This document shows, piece after piece, positions 51,334 through 60,484 of a stretch of DNA of 64,000 bases. The position numbers and the translations under genes are program-made. How positions within the stretch are numbered: the first letter of the stretch is position 1; each line of letters opens with the position of its first letter. The stretch lies in NCBI RefSeq assembly GCF_018403265.1, contig NZ_BOSI01000001.1, forward strand, positions 1,922,001-1,986,000. Reading direction: 5' to 3'. The notes under the pieces are model-generated. The model was not told the origin of the DNA, did no database searches, and was given only the letters and a program-made list of their open reading frames with translations. Source of the DNA: Paenibacillus sp. J31TS4. Its GTDB lineage: Bacteria; Bacillota; Bacilli; Paenibacillales; NBRC-103111.

Positions 51334-51953
51334 TTATCGGCCCCTTCTGCTCATAAGGTCTATCAACTTTGCAAATTCCGATTGTTTGTCTTCCTGCGTC
51401 TGAAGCTTCTCTTTTCCGAGGAGCCGCTTGACGGTCACTTTCTTCCTCAGATGCACGTTCATCACGTTCGCTGCGTGCCAAGCTAGTCGTTGCATCTCCA
51501 TGTCAGCGCGGAGATTGTAACCGTCTATCATGTCGAATACTTCAGCAGGAGTCAGGTCCCAAAACTGCTCAGGCGTAAGCTGGAGCGGACCGAGTGCGAA
51601 TTGCTTTAATCGGTTCCAGTCGAACTCAGTCCGCTCACCTTGTTTTTTTCAGCCTGTGCCCCGTTTCTGTTAAAAGCAAGGGTTAATGCTTCTCCGCACT
51701 TGCTCATGACTTCTGCCATATCGGTTTCGTCAAGCAGATCGCCGGCCTGCTCCAGAGTAAGGTCTGGAATCTCATGCAGCAGACCGGCCCACAGGAGAGC
51801 GATCATCTCCGTGATTCCCATGTTTTTCGTGTCTAGCCTCGTAATCTTGATCCCTAGTTCTTTCTCGAGGGCTTTCAGCGAATTGGACTTGTACCGCAGA
51901 TACCTCGGCTTGTCCAATGTAATCGCTACGTAACCGCGTTCCGGGTTTGGCAT
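51334..51953 (-). CDS. Tail assembly chaperone fusion made by -1 frameshift (gpGT type)
   Basis: The upstream frame ends at 51606, but the slippery heptamer A AAA AAC (51648-51642, minus strand) lies in the correct register near its end. After a -1 slip the frame continues QGERTEFDWNRLKQFALGP to 51334, giving a 206-residue fusion. The downstream frame has no good start of its own before that point. The layout, directly before the tape measure gene, is that of lambda gpG/gpGT and its siphovirus relatives. Confidence 0.8.
51606..51953 (-). CDS. Tail assembly chaperone, short form (gpG type)
   Basis: 115 residues read without slipping. N-terminus GYVAITLDKPRYLRYKSN and a helical core typical of siphovirus tail chaperones. 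Made in excess over the fusion; both coat the tape measure during assembly. Confidence 0.8.
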   Translation of the reverse strand: MPNPERGYVAITLDKPRYLRYKSNSLKALEKELGIKITRLDTKNMGITEMIALLWAGLLHEIPDLTLEQAGDLLDETDMAEVMSKCGEALTLAFNRNGAQAEKNKVSGLSSTGTD

Positions 51954-51970
51954 GTGCTATTATCCTCCTG

Positions 51971-52408
51971 TTATACGACCGGCGTAGAACCGGATTCAGT
52001 TTTGGTCACTCTGTTCAGCTTGCCATCTCCGCTAAGTGAAACGGAGATCGTGATGGCATCATCGACCGGAGTTCCCATCTCCCAGCTGGTTACTATTGCC
52101 CGGCCGGCCCACCCTTTTACGCCGGTAGCATTCTTCGGGAAGAACTCCACCTCAATCTTGGCACCGGTGACCAGGGCGTCATAAAGATCATCTTGGCCGG
52201 CGTCCCCGTCTACGTAAAAAGCATCATGATCGAGAGACCAGGAGCGGATACCAGGCTCTGCTTCTTTCCAACCGTTAGAATCGAACGACGTTGTCTCGAT
52301 CTCGTCGGCCTCAACGGAAATACTAACCTCCGTGCCCTCTGCAATCGGCGTCCTGGTGGCTTGAGCCACCGCGTAAAGTTTTGCATACATGCCTGTCATT
52401 TTCGGCAA
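51971..52408 (-). CDS. Major tail protein
   Basis: 145 residues with the major tail fold (IAEGTEVSISVEADEIETTS..WKEAEPGIRSWSLD). Directly upstream of the chaperone gene, as in TP901-1-type phages. Forms the tail tube. Confidence 0.82.
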   Translation of the reverse strand: MPKMTGMYAKLYAVAQATRTPIAEGTEVSISVEADEIETTSFDSNGWKEAEPGIRSWSLDHDAFYVDGDAGQDDLYDALVTGAKIEVEFFPKNATGVKGWAGRAIVTSWEMGTPVDDAITISVSLSGDGKLNRVTKTESGSTPVV

Positions 52409-52421
52409 GGAAACACACCTC

Positions 52422-52823
52422 CTATAGTTCTTGAAGCTTGATCCGGTATCTTACCGGGATATGCCGGGTCCTACCGTCCTCGTCCCGCAGCGTCTCGCTG
52501 AAGTCGTATTGACAGGTCGCGGAATCGTATCCGGGAATTTCTATTTCCTTGTCGGCCAGCAGACGATTAACTTCACCGAGGATCTGAGACGCTTCCTTAA
52601 AGCCTTCATATCTGCTCCAAATGTGCAGCGTGATGGTTGCCTCTTCACCGAAACGAGAAAACGTCCGGAACGGACCGGACGTCATCTCTCCAATGGTGAT
52701 ATAGGGAAAGGCTTGGTTCTCAGGAACGTCGTCAAATACGCCTTTGATCCTGCTCATAAGACCCGCGTCACCGGTCAGAATTCGGTAGATAGCCTGCTGG
52801 ATCGGGAATGCGGCGCTGGTCAT
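52422..52823 (-). CDS. Tail completion protein (DUF3168-like)
   Basis: 133 residues. QQAIYRILTGDAGLMSRIKG and HIWSRYEGFKEASQIL fit the DUF3168 tail-terminator family. Overlaps the upstream gene by 4 bases. Confidence 0.8.
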   Translation of the reverse strand: MTSAAFPIQQAIYRILTGDAGLMSRIKGVFDDVPENQAFPYITIGEMTSGPFRTFSRFGEEATITLHIWSRYEGFKEASQILGEVNRLLADKEIEIPGYDSATCQYDFSETLRDEDGRTRHIPVRYRIKLQEL

Positions 52824-53197
52824 TTCAGGGCCCCCTTAACAGCCGACTTGATGCCGTCCATGAATCGCGGACGTTCTTCCTCCCATGACGGCGTCATAAA
52901 CGGCTTTGCCCGGGCATGAACAGTGCCAAATTCGATAAAGTGGGCGCGCCAGCTGCGCGGACCAATCTCGGCTGCTAGCTGGTCCTTCGAATACTTGGCT
53001 GTAATTGTCTTTTGCAGGGCACCGCTCTTAACTGCAACCCTGTCCCTGGCGTTTTTTCTTATTGCGTTGGCTGACTTGCGGACTTGGGAACGCACGGCTT
53101 TACGGGATTCTGTCTCGATTTTGTTCAGCCTAGCGACGATTTCATCAGCTCCCACGATGTTTACCGTAGTCCGCATGCTCATGCCCGGTTTACTCAT
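52820..53197 (-). CDS. HK97 gp10-like head-tail protein
   Basis: 125 residues. SANAIRKNARDRVAVKSGAL and YIEFGT-like HFIEFGTVHARAKPFMTP are family hallmarks. Confidence 0.85.
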   Translation of the reverse strand: MSKPGMSMRTTVNIVGADEIVARLNKIETESRKAVRSQVRKSANAIRKNARDRVAVKSGALQKTITAKYSKDQLAAEIGPRSWRAHFIEFGTVHARAKPFMTPSWEEERPRFMDGIKSAVKGALK

Positions 53198-53519
53198 CGC
53201 CGCTCAACTCCTTGCACATCAGGAGCATTTCACGATCCCTTTCTTCTACGTTGATAGGAGGGGAAACGATCTGAAAGACCCTGTTTTTGAACCGGATGCG
53301 CATGTTGCTGTCGATATCCTCACGGGGTCTGATTTCAAATCGCATCGTGAATTCAGACTGTGTTTGCTGGGCTTCTACTAACTCCCGGCCCTTCAGCGGG
53401 ACGGCATTCGCCCAAACACTGGCAACCGGCTTCCATGTCCTCGTGCGTCCGCCTGCGCCGTCGTCATCCTGTTCGTATCGTTCAATGGATATGCGGTGTC
53501 GGAGCTTACCCGGGTTCAT
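53190..53519 (-). CDS. Head closure protein
   Basis: 109 residues. LRHRISIERYEQDDDGAGGR then KGRELVEAQQ matches the SPP1 gp16/HK97 head-closure family. Confidence 0.85.
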   Translation of the reverse strand: MNPGKLRHRISIERYEQDDDGAGGRTRTWKPVASVWANAVPLKGRELVEAQQTQSEFTMRFEIRPREDIDSNMRIRFKNRVFQIVSPPINVEERDREMLLMCKELSGDE

Positions 53520-53815
53520 GCTTTTTCATCGCCGTTATCCAGCTTTTTCAGCACCTCGATTGCGTTTTCACGGCCGCGGACCTTTTCTCCGTTAGGAAGC
53601 TCGAAATAGCCCCCGCCAACATGGTTCAGCCGCTCTTCAAGCGCCGCTTCTTCCGCCTGCTCGGCTTCAGTCTTGGTCATTACTTCTTCTGAGATGAAGC
53701 CAGCCTTAGCGAGTTCATCTGCTCGCTCCGTATTTTCGGTTTCGTAAACAGAACCTTCGGAGAAGTATTCCTTGCTGTGCTTGTCGATGAATTCTTTCTT
53801 AACTTCGTATTTCAT
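53516..53815 (-). CDS. Phage head-region hypothetical protein
   Basis: 99 residues from ATG at 53815. Small acidic protein between connector and head-closure genes; the N-terminus (YEVKKEFIDKHSKEYFSEG) resembles small capsid-associated domains. No firm family. Confidence 0.55.
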   Translation of the reverse strand: MKYEVKKEFIDKHSKEYFSEGSVYETENTERADELAKAGFISEEVMTKTEAEQAEEAALEERLNHVGGGYFELPNGEKVRGRENAIEVLKKLDNGDEKA

Positions 53816-53840
53816 TCCCATCATCACCTTTCGTTTTGGG

Positions 53841-54098
53841 TTAAACGACCGGGGCATAGGATTTCAGCTGCCAGATCATGCTGTTAAGCGATCGATCTTC
53901 CTTCATATCGACCCCGCGGTTTTCGAACTCAATTGCAACATACCTCATAACTGCCAGTTTGTAGAGAGAGGAAACCCTCTCCGGTACCCCTGCATTGAAT
54001 AGATATTCCCTTGCAGCCTCGAGAAAAAGAGCGAGAGACATATCGTCCTCGCTCCCGTCGATCCGAAGGTATTGCTTTAGTTCATCCAGCGTAGGCAT
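53841..54098 (-). CDS. Head-tail connector protein (gp6-like)
   Basis: 85 residues. LDELKQYLRIDGSEDD then LEAAREYLFNAGVP is the gp6/YqbG pattern. Confidence 0.85.
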   Translation of the reverse strand: MPTLDELKQYLRIDGSEDDMSLALFLEAAREYLFNAGVPERVSSLYKLAVMRYVAIEFENRGVDMKEDRSLNSMIWQLKSYAPVV

Positions 54099-54116
54099 TC
54101 GTCATGCCTCCAATCC

Positions 54117-55316
54117 TTAGACTTCCGGAGCTACAGTAGCGATCCGGAATGCCGATTTAAGCAGGATTTGTTGATCAATCCAGGCTGTGAGGACGAAGAG
54201 GTACTCGCCTTTCTTCACGTCTTTGTCGGTTTCGTAGATGATGTTTCCATCATAGTTCAACCGAGCATAGTTGAAGTCGCCAACAATGGGATCAGTGGCT
54301 GCGTCAGAGAAGATGACTTCCTTACCCAGGATGCGCTCTTTCGGTGCGTCGAAGTAGCTGCCATTGTTGCCGGCCAGCATCTCGATGATTCCGGAATAGT
54401 CGGCGTAAGTCATAACAATGCTTGCGTTCTCCCGGTATTCCTCGGGTAGAGCAGCGAGAGCGTTCTTGATGGCGTTGAGTTTATTAGTTCCACTCACTCT
54501 AGCAATGTTGTTTTGGGTCGAGAAGAAGCTCATATGCTCCTCACCCGTTTTCGGCGTTTTGGCGAAGGATACTTTCTTTTCCTTCGCAGCAAGGCCGGAC
54601 CGCAGAGCGTTTTCCACGTAATTGACAAGATCCACGTCGGAGCCGTGGAGAACCGTATCGGAGATGCCTGCGAAGACTTTGAATTTGTGTCGGCCGAAGT
54701 CGACGCTGTCACCGGTAAGCTCGAGCTCCTTTGCCGTCTCTTCGTCGGTAATGAAGTCGTCATCGTCGAGACGGTACGCGATCTTGGGAAGCACCAGACC
54801 CTTGATGTTAGAGATTCGTACCACTTCCCGCAGCGGATTCTTAACCAAAGGCTCGGAAAGCAGCTCGTTAGACATCGTTGTCGGAAGGAACTTGTCACCG
54901 CCGGACGGATGCGGGCTTGGCAGCGCGCGTAGCACGTTCTGAGCGTCTTGAGATACCGGGCGGCCTTCGACGGATGCACGAATGAACTCGGCTTTGGCTG
55001 CAATGATCTTATCCTTGTCATTGCCTGCCCGTGCTACCGGATTTTCACGGTCCAGGTGTGCCTGCTGCTCTTCGGCCATCTTGTCATGCTGCTCTTTCAG
55101 GAGGTTGAAGCGTTCCTGCAGGTCGGACTTCTGATTTTTCAGATCGGCAATCTCGTTCATCGGCACCGCCGGATTGGCGAGCTTATCGACGAGTTGGTTT
55201 TCGATGGATTTCAGCTGGTCCCCTACTGTGGAGAGCTTCGCTTTCAGGTCGTACAAAGTGGAGCCGCCGGCGAACGTTTGGAGATTGAGCTTGAAACGGA
55301 ATTGGTTCTTTTTCAT
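54117..55316 (-). CDS. Major capsid protein (HK97 fold)
   Basis: 399 residues. An N-terminal coiled-coil scaffold arm (about 25-105) is followed by the capsid core (PTTMSNELLSEPLVKNPLRE). The arm is expected to be removed by the protease encoded upstream. Confidence 0.92.
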   Translation of the reverse strand: MKKNQFRFKLNLQTFAGGSTLYDLKAKLSTVGDQLKSIENQLVDKLANPAVPMNEIADLKNQKSDLQERFNLLKEQHDKMAEEQQAHLDRENPVARAGNDKDKIIAAKAEFIRASVEGRPVSQDAQNVLRALPSPHPSGGDKFLPTTMSNELLSEPLVKNPLREVVRISNIKGLVLPKIAYRLDDDDFITDEETAKELELTGDSVDFGRHKFKVFAGISDTVLHGSDVDLVNYVENALRSGLAAKEKKVSFAKTPKTGEEHMSFFSTQNNIARVSGTNKLNAIKNALAALPEEYRENASIVMTYADYSGIIEMLAGNNGSYFDAPKERILGKEVIFSDAATDPIVGDFNYARLNYDGNIIYETDKDVKKGEYLFVLTAWIDQQILLKSAFRIATVAPEV

Positions 55317-55321
55317 TCGGA

Positions 55322-56065
55322 TTAAACCCCCAATATGGAATTAATGGATTTGATGTTTTCTTTTGCAGCTGCGATAAGTTGCTGCCGTTCTTCTTCGCTG
55401 ATTGTACCGGCATCGTGCTTCTGTTCAACCGCTTTTACAAGCGTGTCCGGGGTGTTTTTGAACCTCGCGAACCACTCTGGATCAGCAGAAGCCGCTATTT
55501 CCTTCGCTTCGGTCACCACGTCACACAGCCCGTATGCAAGGCACTCGTCTGCAGTCAACCAGGTCTCACTGTCCATGATTTCGGTCAATTGCTCCCGGCT
55601 CAGACTATCACCCGTTTTGCCCAAGTAAGCCTCAACGATGCTTTCCGCAATCTTGTCCAGGTCGTCGGCAGCTTTCCGCAGATCATTGGCGTTCCCAGCC
55701 GCGTACGTCCACGGGTTATGAATCATCATCATGGCGTTTTTAGGCATGTAAACGGCATCTCCGGCCATTGCAATGACGCTGGCGATAGATGCAGCCACCC
55801 CGTCAACATGGACGTTTACGCGGGCTTTATGGCGCTTCAAAATCGTATGGATCGCCTGACCCTGAAACACGGAACCACCTGGCGAGTTGAGGTAAACGTT
55901 CAGCGTCTTGATATCACCGAGAGCCTTCAGGTCATCATTAAAGCTCTGGGCTGTCGTGTCACTGTCATCCCACTGATAAGAGACGATATCCCCGTAAATG
56001 TACAGTTCACCGGTGTCATTGGCAGCGTTTTTGACCTCCCAGAACTTTTTGCGCTTATTCTTCAA
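55322..56065 (-). CDS. Head maturation protease (ClpP-type)
   Basis: 247 residues. ClpP fold: LNSPGGSVFQG oxyanion loop, catalytic Ser in GVAASIASVIAMAGD, His in MMMIHNPWT. Cleaves the capsid scaffold arm. Confidence 0.9.
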   Translation of the reverse strand: MKNKRKKFWEVKNAANDTGELYIYGDIVSYQWDDSDTTAQSFNDDLKALGDIKTLNVYLNSPGGSVFQGQAIHTILKRHKARVNVHVDGVAASIASVIAMAGDAVYMPKNAMMMIHNPWTYAAGNANDLRKAADDLDKIAESIVEAYLGKTGDSLSREQLTEIMDSETWLTADECLAYGLCDVVTEAKEIAASADPEWFARFKNTPDTLVKAVEQKHDAGTISEEERQQLIAAAKENIKSINSILGV

Positions 56066-57263
56066 TCTTTTTCACCCCCTTCCTGAGCTCAGTCGGCGTG
56101 TCGATTGGATACAGGTCACCGCTAAGATACAACTTGTCTCCGCCTTCCTCTGGCGGCAGCTCTTCCCATGCTCGGACGTCGTTTGGTTTGAAAACACCCG
56201 ATCGAATCATCTTGAAATAGAACTCTCCGCGAGTCTGAATATCGCCACGCAAAAGAGCGTTGACGTTGAACTTGAAGCCAAGTCCGCGCCCACGCTCTTC
56301 TGGAGTAAGGAGTTTTCGGTTAAATTCTTGCTCATATTGCCGGACAATAGGGATGAGCGTGCTCTGAACGAACTCCAGAGACATCTGCTCCATGCTGGAG
56401 TAGTTGGCTCCCTGCGTCTCGCCTAGCATGTGAACCGGCATGTTGTAGACCGTCGCCACCCTGGATCGGGTAATCCTCTCAACCTCGAAAACTTTGGTAT
56501 CCAGAAACTTGCGATCAATGGGCGCGATCTCCATGCCGGCCTCTTGAATGAGGACGCCACCGTTTTCTTCGTAAAATTGCTTGAAGTTATTAAGGATTTC
56601 AGCCCTCTTGTCCGCACTAAGGTGTGTAGCCATCTTCAGGATGAAAGACGCCGTGATTGAAGCATCCATTTGCGAAATACTGAAATGGCGCACTTTGCCG
56701 TCGAAGTCTACGGTGTTGCCAAGAACGTCAATGGGATTGATGCCCTTGTAGCCGGTCCCGTGTATATGCTTGACGTGGATCATGTCCATGTTGTGGACGT
56801 AGTACCGGCCCTTGTCCCCTTGAATTTCGTACCAGAGCTCTTTGGTATCCCGCTCAATGACCGGTTCAACCCTTGCAGGATCGAGAATCACGAGAGCTTC
56901 CACCTGGTAGCGCATGTCATATCGCTTCATGGCATAGCCGTTTCCGGTGCTGTCCCGCAGGACTTCAAGTGTCCGGATAAAATCGAAGCTCGTCATGTTC
57001 GAGTTCGGTGCATTGGCGATTAGGTCGGCAGTCTGGTTGTTCATAGGGCTGAAATCCCTGTAAAGCTTCAGCGGAAGACTTGCCATGGCGTTTGAAAGCC
57101 GGGAAATCGCCGCAAAAATCGTCTCGTTGTTCGCCAAAGCTTCCCCGGATCGGCCAATAAAGATGTTTCGCGGCGAGAACCACTTAGTAAAATCGGAGGT
57201 TGATCCGGTGGCCTTATTCCGGAAAACGTCCCAGGCGAGCCGTGCCCGCTGTCTCAATGTCAC
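56055..57263 (-). CDS. Portal protein (HK97 family)
   Basis: 402 residues from GTG at 57263, chosen because AGGAGG lies 11 bases upstream; the earlier GTG/ATG overlap that site. LRDSTGNGYAMKRYD and the GSMEQMS-like YSSMEQMSLEFVQSTLIPIV block are portal hallmarks. Forms the DNA entry ring; overlaps the protease gene by 11 bases. Confidence 0.9.
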   Translation of the reverse strand: MTLRQRARLAWDVFRNKATGSTSDFTKWFSPRNIFIGRSGEALANNETIFAAISRLSNAMASLPLKLYRDFSPMNNQTADLIANAPNSNMTSFDFIRTLEVLRDSTGNGYAMKRYDMRYQVEALVILDPARVEPVIERDTKELWYEIQGDKGRYYVHNMDMIHVKHIHGTGYKGINPIDVLGNTVDFDGKVRHFSISQMDASITASFILKMATHLSADKRAEILNNFKQFYEENGGVLIQEAGMEIAPIDRKFLDTKVFEVERITRSRVATVYNMPVHMLGETQGANYSSMEQMSLEFVQSTLIPIVRQYEQEFNRKLLTPEERGRGLGFKFNVNALLRGDIQTRGEFYFKMIRSGVFKPNDVRAWEELPPEEGGDKLYLSGDLYPIDTPTELRKGVKKIEE

Positions 57264-57271
57264 AATTGTCA

Positions 57272-58963
57272 TCACCTCCTTGTCAGGCTCTTGAAGGATA
57301 CGAATTCAATGTTTCCGGCCGGCTGCGGCGTCGCCATACGCTTCATGACCTCCGTGTGGGCATTCAAAAAGGCAGCAAAGCCGTCAATTTTCCGATACCG
57401 GTTCTGTTTTGTCGGCAGCCAGTTACCATTGCGATCCTCGACCAGCTTCACGTTGTTAAGGTACCAACGGAAAAGCTTGTTCTGATTGAAGACCACCCGT
57501 CCGTCCAGCAGCATCTCCTTGATGTCTTTGAGGGCCGGGCTGAGCGTGAGAGCGCCTTGCCGGGTCACTTCCACCCGGAATCCCTGCGCTTTCATATCCT
57601 CCACCAGGCGGAAAGCATTTGCTGGGTCATACGTGATCAAATCAATGGCGTAGTGCTTCGACTGCTCGACAAACCACTCAAGCACGTACTTGTAATCGAC
57701 GTAGGAGCCCGGGCATATCGTGAGCAGCCCTTCTTCCCGCCACTCGTAGAACGGCAGCTTCTCATTGTCCAGTTCCACCTTCCTCATTGGCACAAAAGAG
57801 TGCGATAACGCAAAAACCCGCCCATCGTCGAGCGGGATTTCCAGGCATGCAGATGTGAAGTCCTCAGTCTGCGAGAGGTCGAAACCGCCTACCGCAGTCC
57901 GGCCATACAATTCGGCCGGGTTGATTATCCCGCTGTTTGCACGGATGATCTCGAAGTCGATAAACGATTGCTCGTCCGACTGAACAAACCGGTTGAGCCG
58001 CTTCGTTATGAAATCATTTCGCTCTGCCGGGATATGCTTGCGTGTATCCCATTCCTCGACAAGCGTCTCGAGCTTCAGCGTGACACCAAGGTTCGGGTTA
58101 GCCTTGATCCAGTTATCAGGATTCTCAAGATCGTCCTCCGGATCAAGCTCCGCCATAAAGTAGAATGTACGCTCGTCGGTAATGATCCCTTCCAGCACAT
58201 CAGCCGATTTCTCGTAATAATCCATGAGAGGACCGTTCAACTGGTATCCGGCAGTTGTGATATAGACCAACAGCGGCTGCAAACGTGCGCCGGTACTGTT
58301 CTTGATGACGTTGATCAGCTTGTAGTTCTTGTACTCGTGGATCTCATCAAAAACGCCAAAACTACAGTTTTTGCCGTCCAGCTTTTTGCTGTCTGTGGCA
58401 AGCGGCATGATCTTGGACAGCGTTTTGCCGAAACGGATTTCATGCAGCGTCTCCTGGAAATGCCGGTTCAGCACGGTCGAGGCCTTAACCATGGCTTTGC
58501 ATTCGTCAAATAGCTCCCTGGCTTGTTCCTTGGAGTTCGCAAGCTGGAACACCCTGGCACCCTTCTCCCCGTCCTTCGAGGCTGCATAAAGGGAAAGGCC
58601 GGAGATCAAGGTCGTCTTTCCGTTCTTCCTGCCGACATAGATCAAACCTTCTTTGAATCGACGGACACCGGTTTCCTTATGAACCCAGCCGTACAAAGAC
58701 CCGATGATGAAGTGCTGCCATGGTTGCAGCTCCAGCCGGTCGTAATCTCCCTGAGACGGTTTGCAGAATCGTTGAATGTAGTCGATCGGTCGGAAGGCTT
58801 TCTCCTCGTTAAACACAAATGGGAACCCCTCGGTCCCCTGTCTTCTGAGGTCGTTCAAGTGCCGTTCGCACGCTTGACGCACCTTCCTGGAGGTGACGAG
58901 CTTGCCGGCGACCACGTCCTCGGCATATTTCGTTGTTAGCAGGTCAGAAACGTTCAAAATCAT
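57272..58963 (-). CDS. terL: Terminase large subunit
   Basis: 563 residues from ATG at 58963. ATPase Walker A YVGRKNGKTTL near residue 110, Walker B FGVFDEIHEY near 190, and nuclease-domain Asp in VGGFDLSQTEDF near 370. Cuts and pumps DNA into the head. Confidence 0.93.
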   Translation of the reverse strand: MILNVSDLLTTKYAEDVVAGKLVTSRKVRQACERHLNDLRRQGTEGFPFVFNEEKAFRPIDYIQRFCKPSQGDYDRLELQPWQHFIIGSLYGWVHKETGVRRFKEGLIYVGRKNGKTTLISGLSLYAASKDGEKGARVFQLANSKEQARELFDECKAMVKASTVLNRHFQETLHEIRFGKTLSKIMPLATDSKKLDGKNCSFGVFDEIHEYKNYKLINVIKNSTGARLQPLLVYITTAGYQLNGPLMDYYEKSADVLEGIITDERTFYFMAELDPEDDLENPDNWIKANPNLGVTLKLETLVEEWDTRKHIPAERNDFITKRLNRFVQSDEQSFIDFEIIRANSGIINPAELYGRTAVGGFDLSQTEDFTSACLEIPLDDGRVFALSHSFVPMRKVELDNEKLPFYEWREEGLLTICPGSYVDYKYVLEWFVEQSKHYAIDLITYDPANAFRLVEDMKAQGFRVEVTRQGALTLSPALKDIKEMLLDGRVVFNQNKLFRWYLNNVKLVEDRNGNWLPTKQNRYRKIDGFAAFLNAHTEVMKRMATPQPAGNIEFVSFKSLTRR

Positions 58964-59315
58964 CGCCCCCACCTTCGGGTGGCGGATCTACGACTCCTGA
59001 CACCTTCCTATCCGAGGCGGGGGTCAGTTTCAACTCAGCCTGAAGCTTACGCTGCTGCTCGACGATCTTGATAACCTTGTCGACCGACTTGTTATCCCGG
59101 AACATCTCCTGCGATCCGTTTTTAAACAGTTCGACGGCCCCGCGCTTTTTGATGTCTGCGATAGCCCGCTGCTTCAGCTGCTCGAGTAACACGATGTTAT
59201 CGACCAGCATGATAGATCGAGCGCTGAGGTTATCGTCAATGCGGAGCTCCTCCACCAGAATGTCGAATAGTTCCTTGGCTGCTTTTACCGTTATTGCTGA
59301 TTTTGGTTTGAACAT
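58944..59315 (-). CDS. terS: Terminase small subunit (P27 family)
   Basis: 123 residues. Helical DNA-binding pattern (AKELFDILVEELRIDDNLSA..LKQRAIADIKKRGAV) of the P27 family. Overlaps terL by 20 bases. Confidence 0.85.
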   Translation of the reverse strand: MFKPKSAITVKAAKELFDILVEELRIDDNLSARSIMLVDNIVLLEQLKQRAIADIKKRGAVELFKNGSQEMFRDNKSVDKVIKIVEQQRKLQAELKLTPASDRKVSGVVDPPPEGGGDDFERF

Positions 59316-59475
59316 TTAACCCCCCCTCACATAGAAAAATGGTTATGCGCCGAAAACGAAGCGCCCCCGCCGGTCCCCAGGGGAAATAATTCTCTTTTTC
59401 CGGGGCAGGGGGGGTACCTCAAGTTCGTTCCATCGTCCTCGCATTCCGTTGTCATCCAGACAAGTCAGAACCGAA
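59316..59475. other. Candidate packaging (cos) region
   Basis: 160 gene-free bases just upstream of terS with GC-rich tracts (CCCCCGCCGGTCCCC and a run of seven G at about 59408). In HNH/P27 phages the cos site normally lies here. The cut position cannot be read directly. Confidence 0.4.
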
Positions 59476-59790
59476 TCATCCAGATCCGGCGCACATTTTT
59501 TCCTTCAGTTCGTCTATCATACTGCTGATTCGTTTTTGCCGGACCAGAATGTCCGCATGAATCTTCTCACGCTTGGCAATATCCTTAATGGATCGGAACC
59601 TTTGCCATGAGTCTTTGACCTTGCGTTGTTCTCCGCGCACTGCGGTGTCTGTGTAATAGCTCGGGTATTCATGACCACAATGCGGGCAACTAAAATAGTG
59701 CAGATCAATTGTGAAGTCGAGGCGTCTGGATTCCATGGAGATTGAGAAGTCCTGTTTGCATTGGTCGCAAGATACTATCGTGCTGCTCAT
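59476..59790 (-). CDS. Phage zinc-ribbon protein
   Basis: 104 residues with CDQC near residue 8 and CPHC near 35, a four-cysteine zinc ribbon, then a charged helical tail. Lies between HNH and terS genes. Unknown role in packaging or late gene control. Confidence 0.6.
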   Translation of the reverse strand: MSSTIVSCDQCKQDFSISMESRRLDFTIDLHYFSCPHCGHEYPSYYTDTAVRGEQRKVKDSWQRFRSIKDIAKREKIHADILVRQKRISSMIDELKEKMCAGSG

Positions 59791-59797
59791 TAGACGT

Positions 59798-60106
59798 TCA
59801 CCACCTTTCGCGATTCGGTTTGGCCCTTACGATTACCGCCTTACGTTCAGTCTCAGGTTCCTTCTTGCCCCCACCCTTCTCTGGATGCTCTTTGTTGTGG
59901 CATGCTGCACAGATGCTTTCTTGGTTCTCTGGATCAAGCGCAAGATCGGGTGCTTCTTCAATGGTCTTGATGTGATGGACAATCGTTGCCGGAGTCATCT
60001 TCTTTATTCGCAGACATGGCTGACAAAGATAGTTGTCTCTTTCTAAAACAAAAGCCCGGCATTTAAGCCAGGCTGAGCTTTTGTAGAACGGCTTAGCTTT
60101 CTTCAC
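59798..60106 (-). CDS. HNH endonuclease
   Basis: 102 residues from GTG at 60106 after AGGGG, chosen because the family begins near KPFYKSSAW. Zinc knuckles CQPC and CAAC, the IVHHI core and ACHNKEH form the HNH site. In cos phages this enzyme works with terminase in DNA cleavage. Confidence 0.88.
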   Translation of the reverse strand: MKKAKPFYKSSAWLKCRAFVLERDNYLCQPCLRIKKMTPATIVHHIKTIEEAPDLALDPENQESICAACHNKEHPEKGGGKKEPETERKAVIVRAKPNRERW

Positions 60107-60239
60107 GAATAACCCCTGTTGGTGCGATAGGTCCATTACATTTCGGACAACAAGTCCCATCCATTTGTTTAGACGTCACGGTTTGCCAATCACAATACAA
60201 GCAATTGTAAATCAGTTTCGGCCTCACACTTTTTATCAT
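60093..60239 (-). CDS. 48-residue zinc-ribbon protein
   Basis: MIKSVRPKLIYNCLYC, then CCPKC 18 residues on, form a four-cysteine zinc ribbon. AGGAGG lies 9 bases before the ATG. It overlaps the HNH start by 14 bases. Unknown. Confidence 0.6.
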   Translation of the reverse strand: MIKSVRPKLIYNCLYCDWQTVTSKQMDGTCCPKCNGPIAPTGVIREES

Positions 60240-60339
60240 GATTGATTACCTCCTGTACGGGTCAAAACAAAAAGCCCAAGCTTTTATGCTAAGGCTTTGG
60301 TTTGTTTCTACCATCGAGATATTATCGAGATGCAAGTAA

Positions 60340-60475
60340 GTTTCTTTATATCTTTCTTTTTTCTTTCTTTGTCCACTAATTAGGTGACAGATCTGTCACC
60401 TTCCTAGGTGACAGTACATACCGCTAATTAGGTGACAGTCGTTTTTCTGACCTACCGCTAATTAGGTGACAGTCG
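60340..60475. repeat. Second iteron array, duplicate of the origin
   Basis: A T-rich tract (60340-60374) similar to 26567-26605 is followed by five GGTGACAG units at 60383, 60393 (inverted), 60407, 60431 and 60464. The first two form the perfect palindrome AGGTGACAGATCTGTCACCT. CCGCTAATTAGGTGACAGTC recurs exactly at 60421 and 60454. It lies outside any initiator gene. Confidence 0.8.
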
Positions 60476-60484
60476 TCGACCGAT

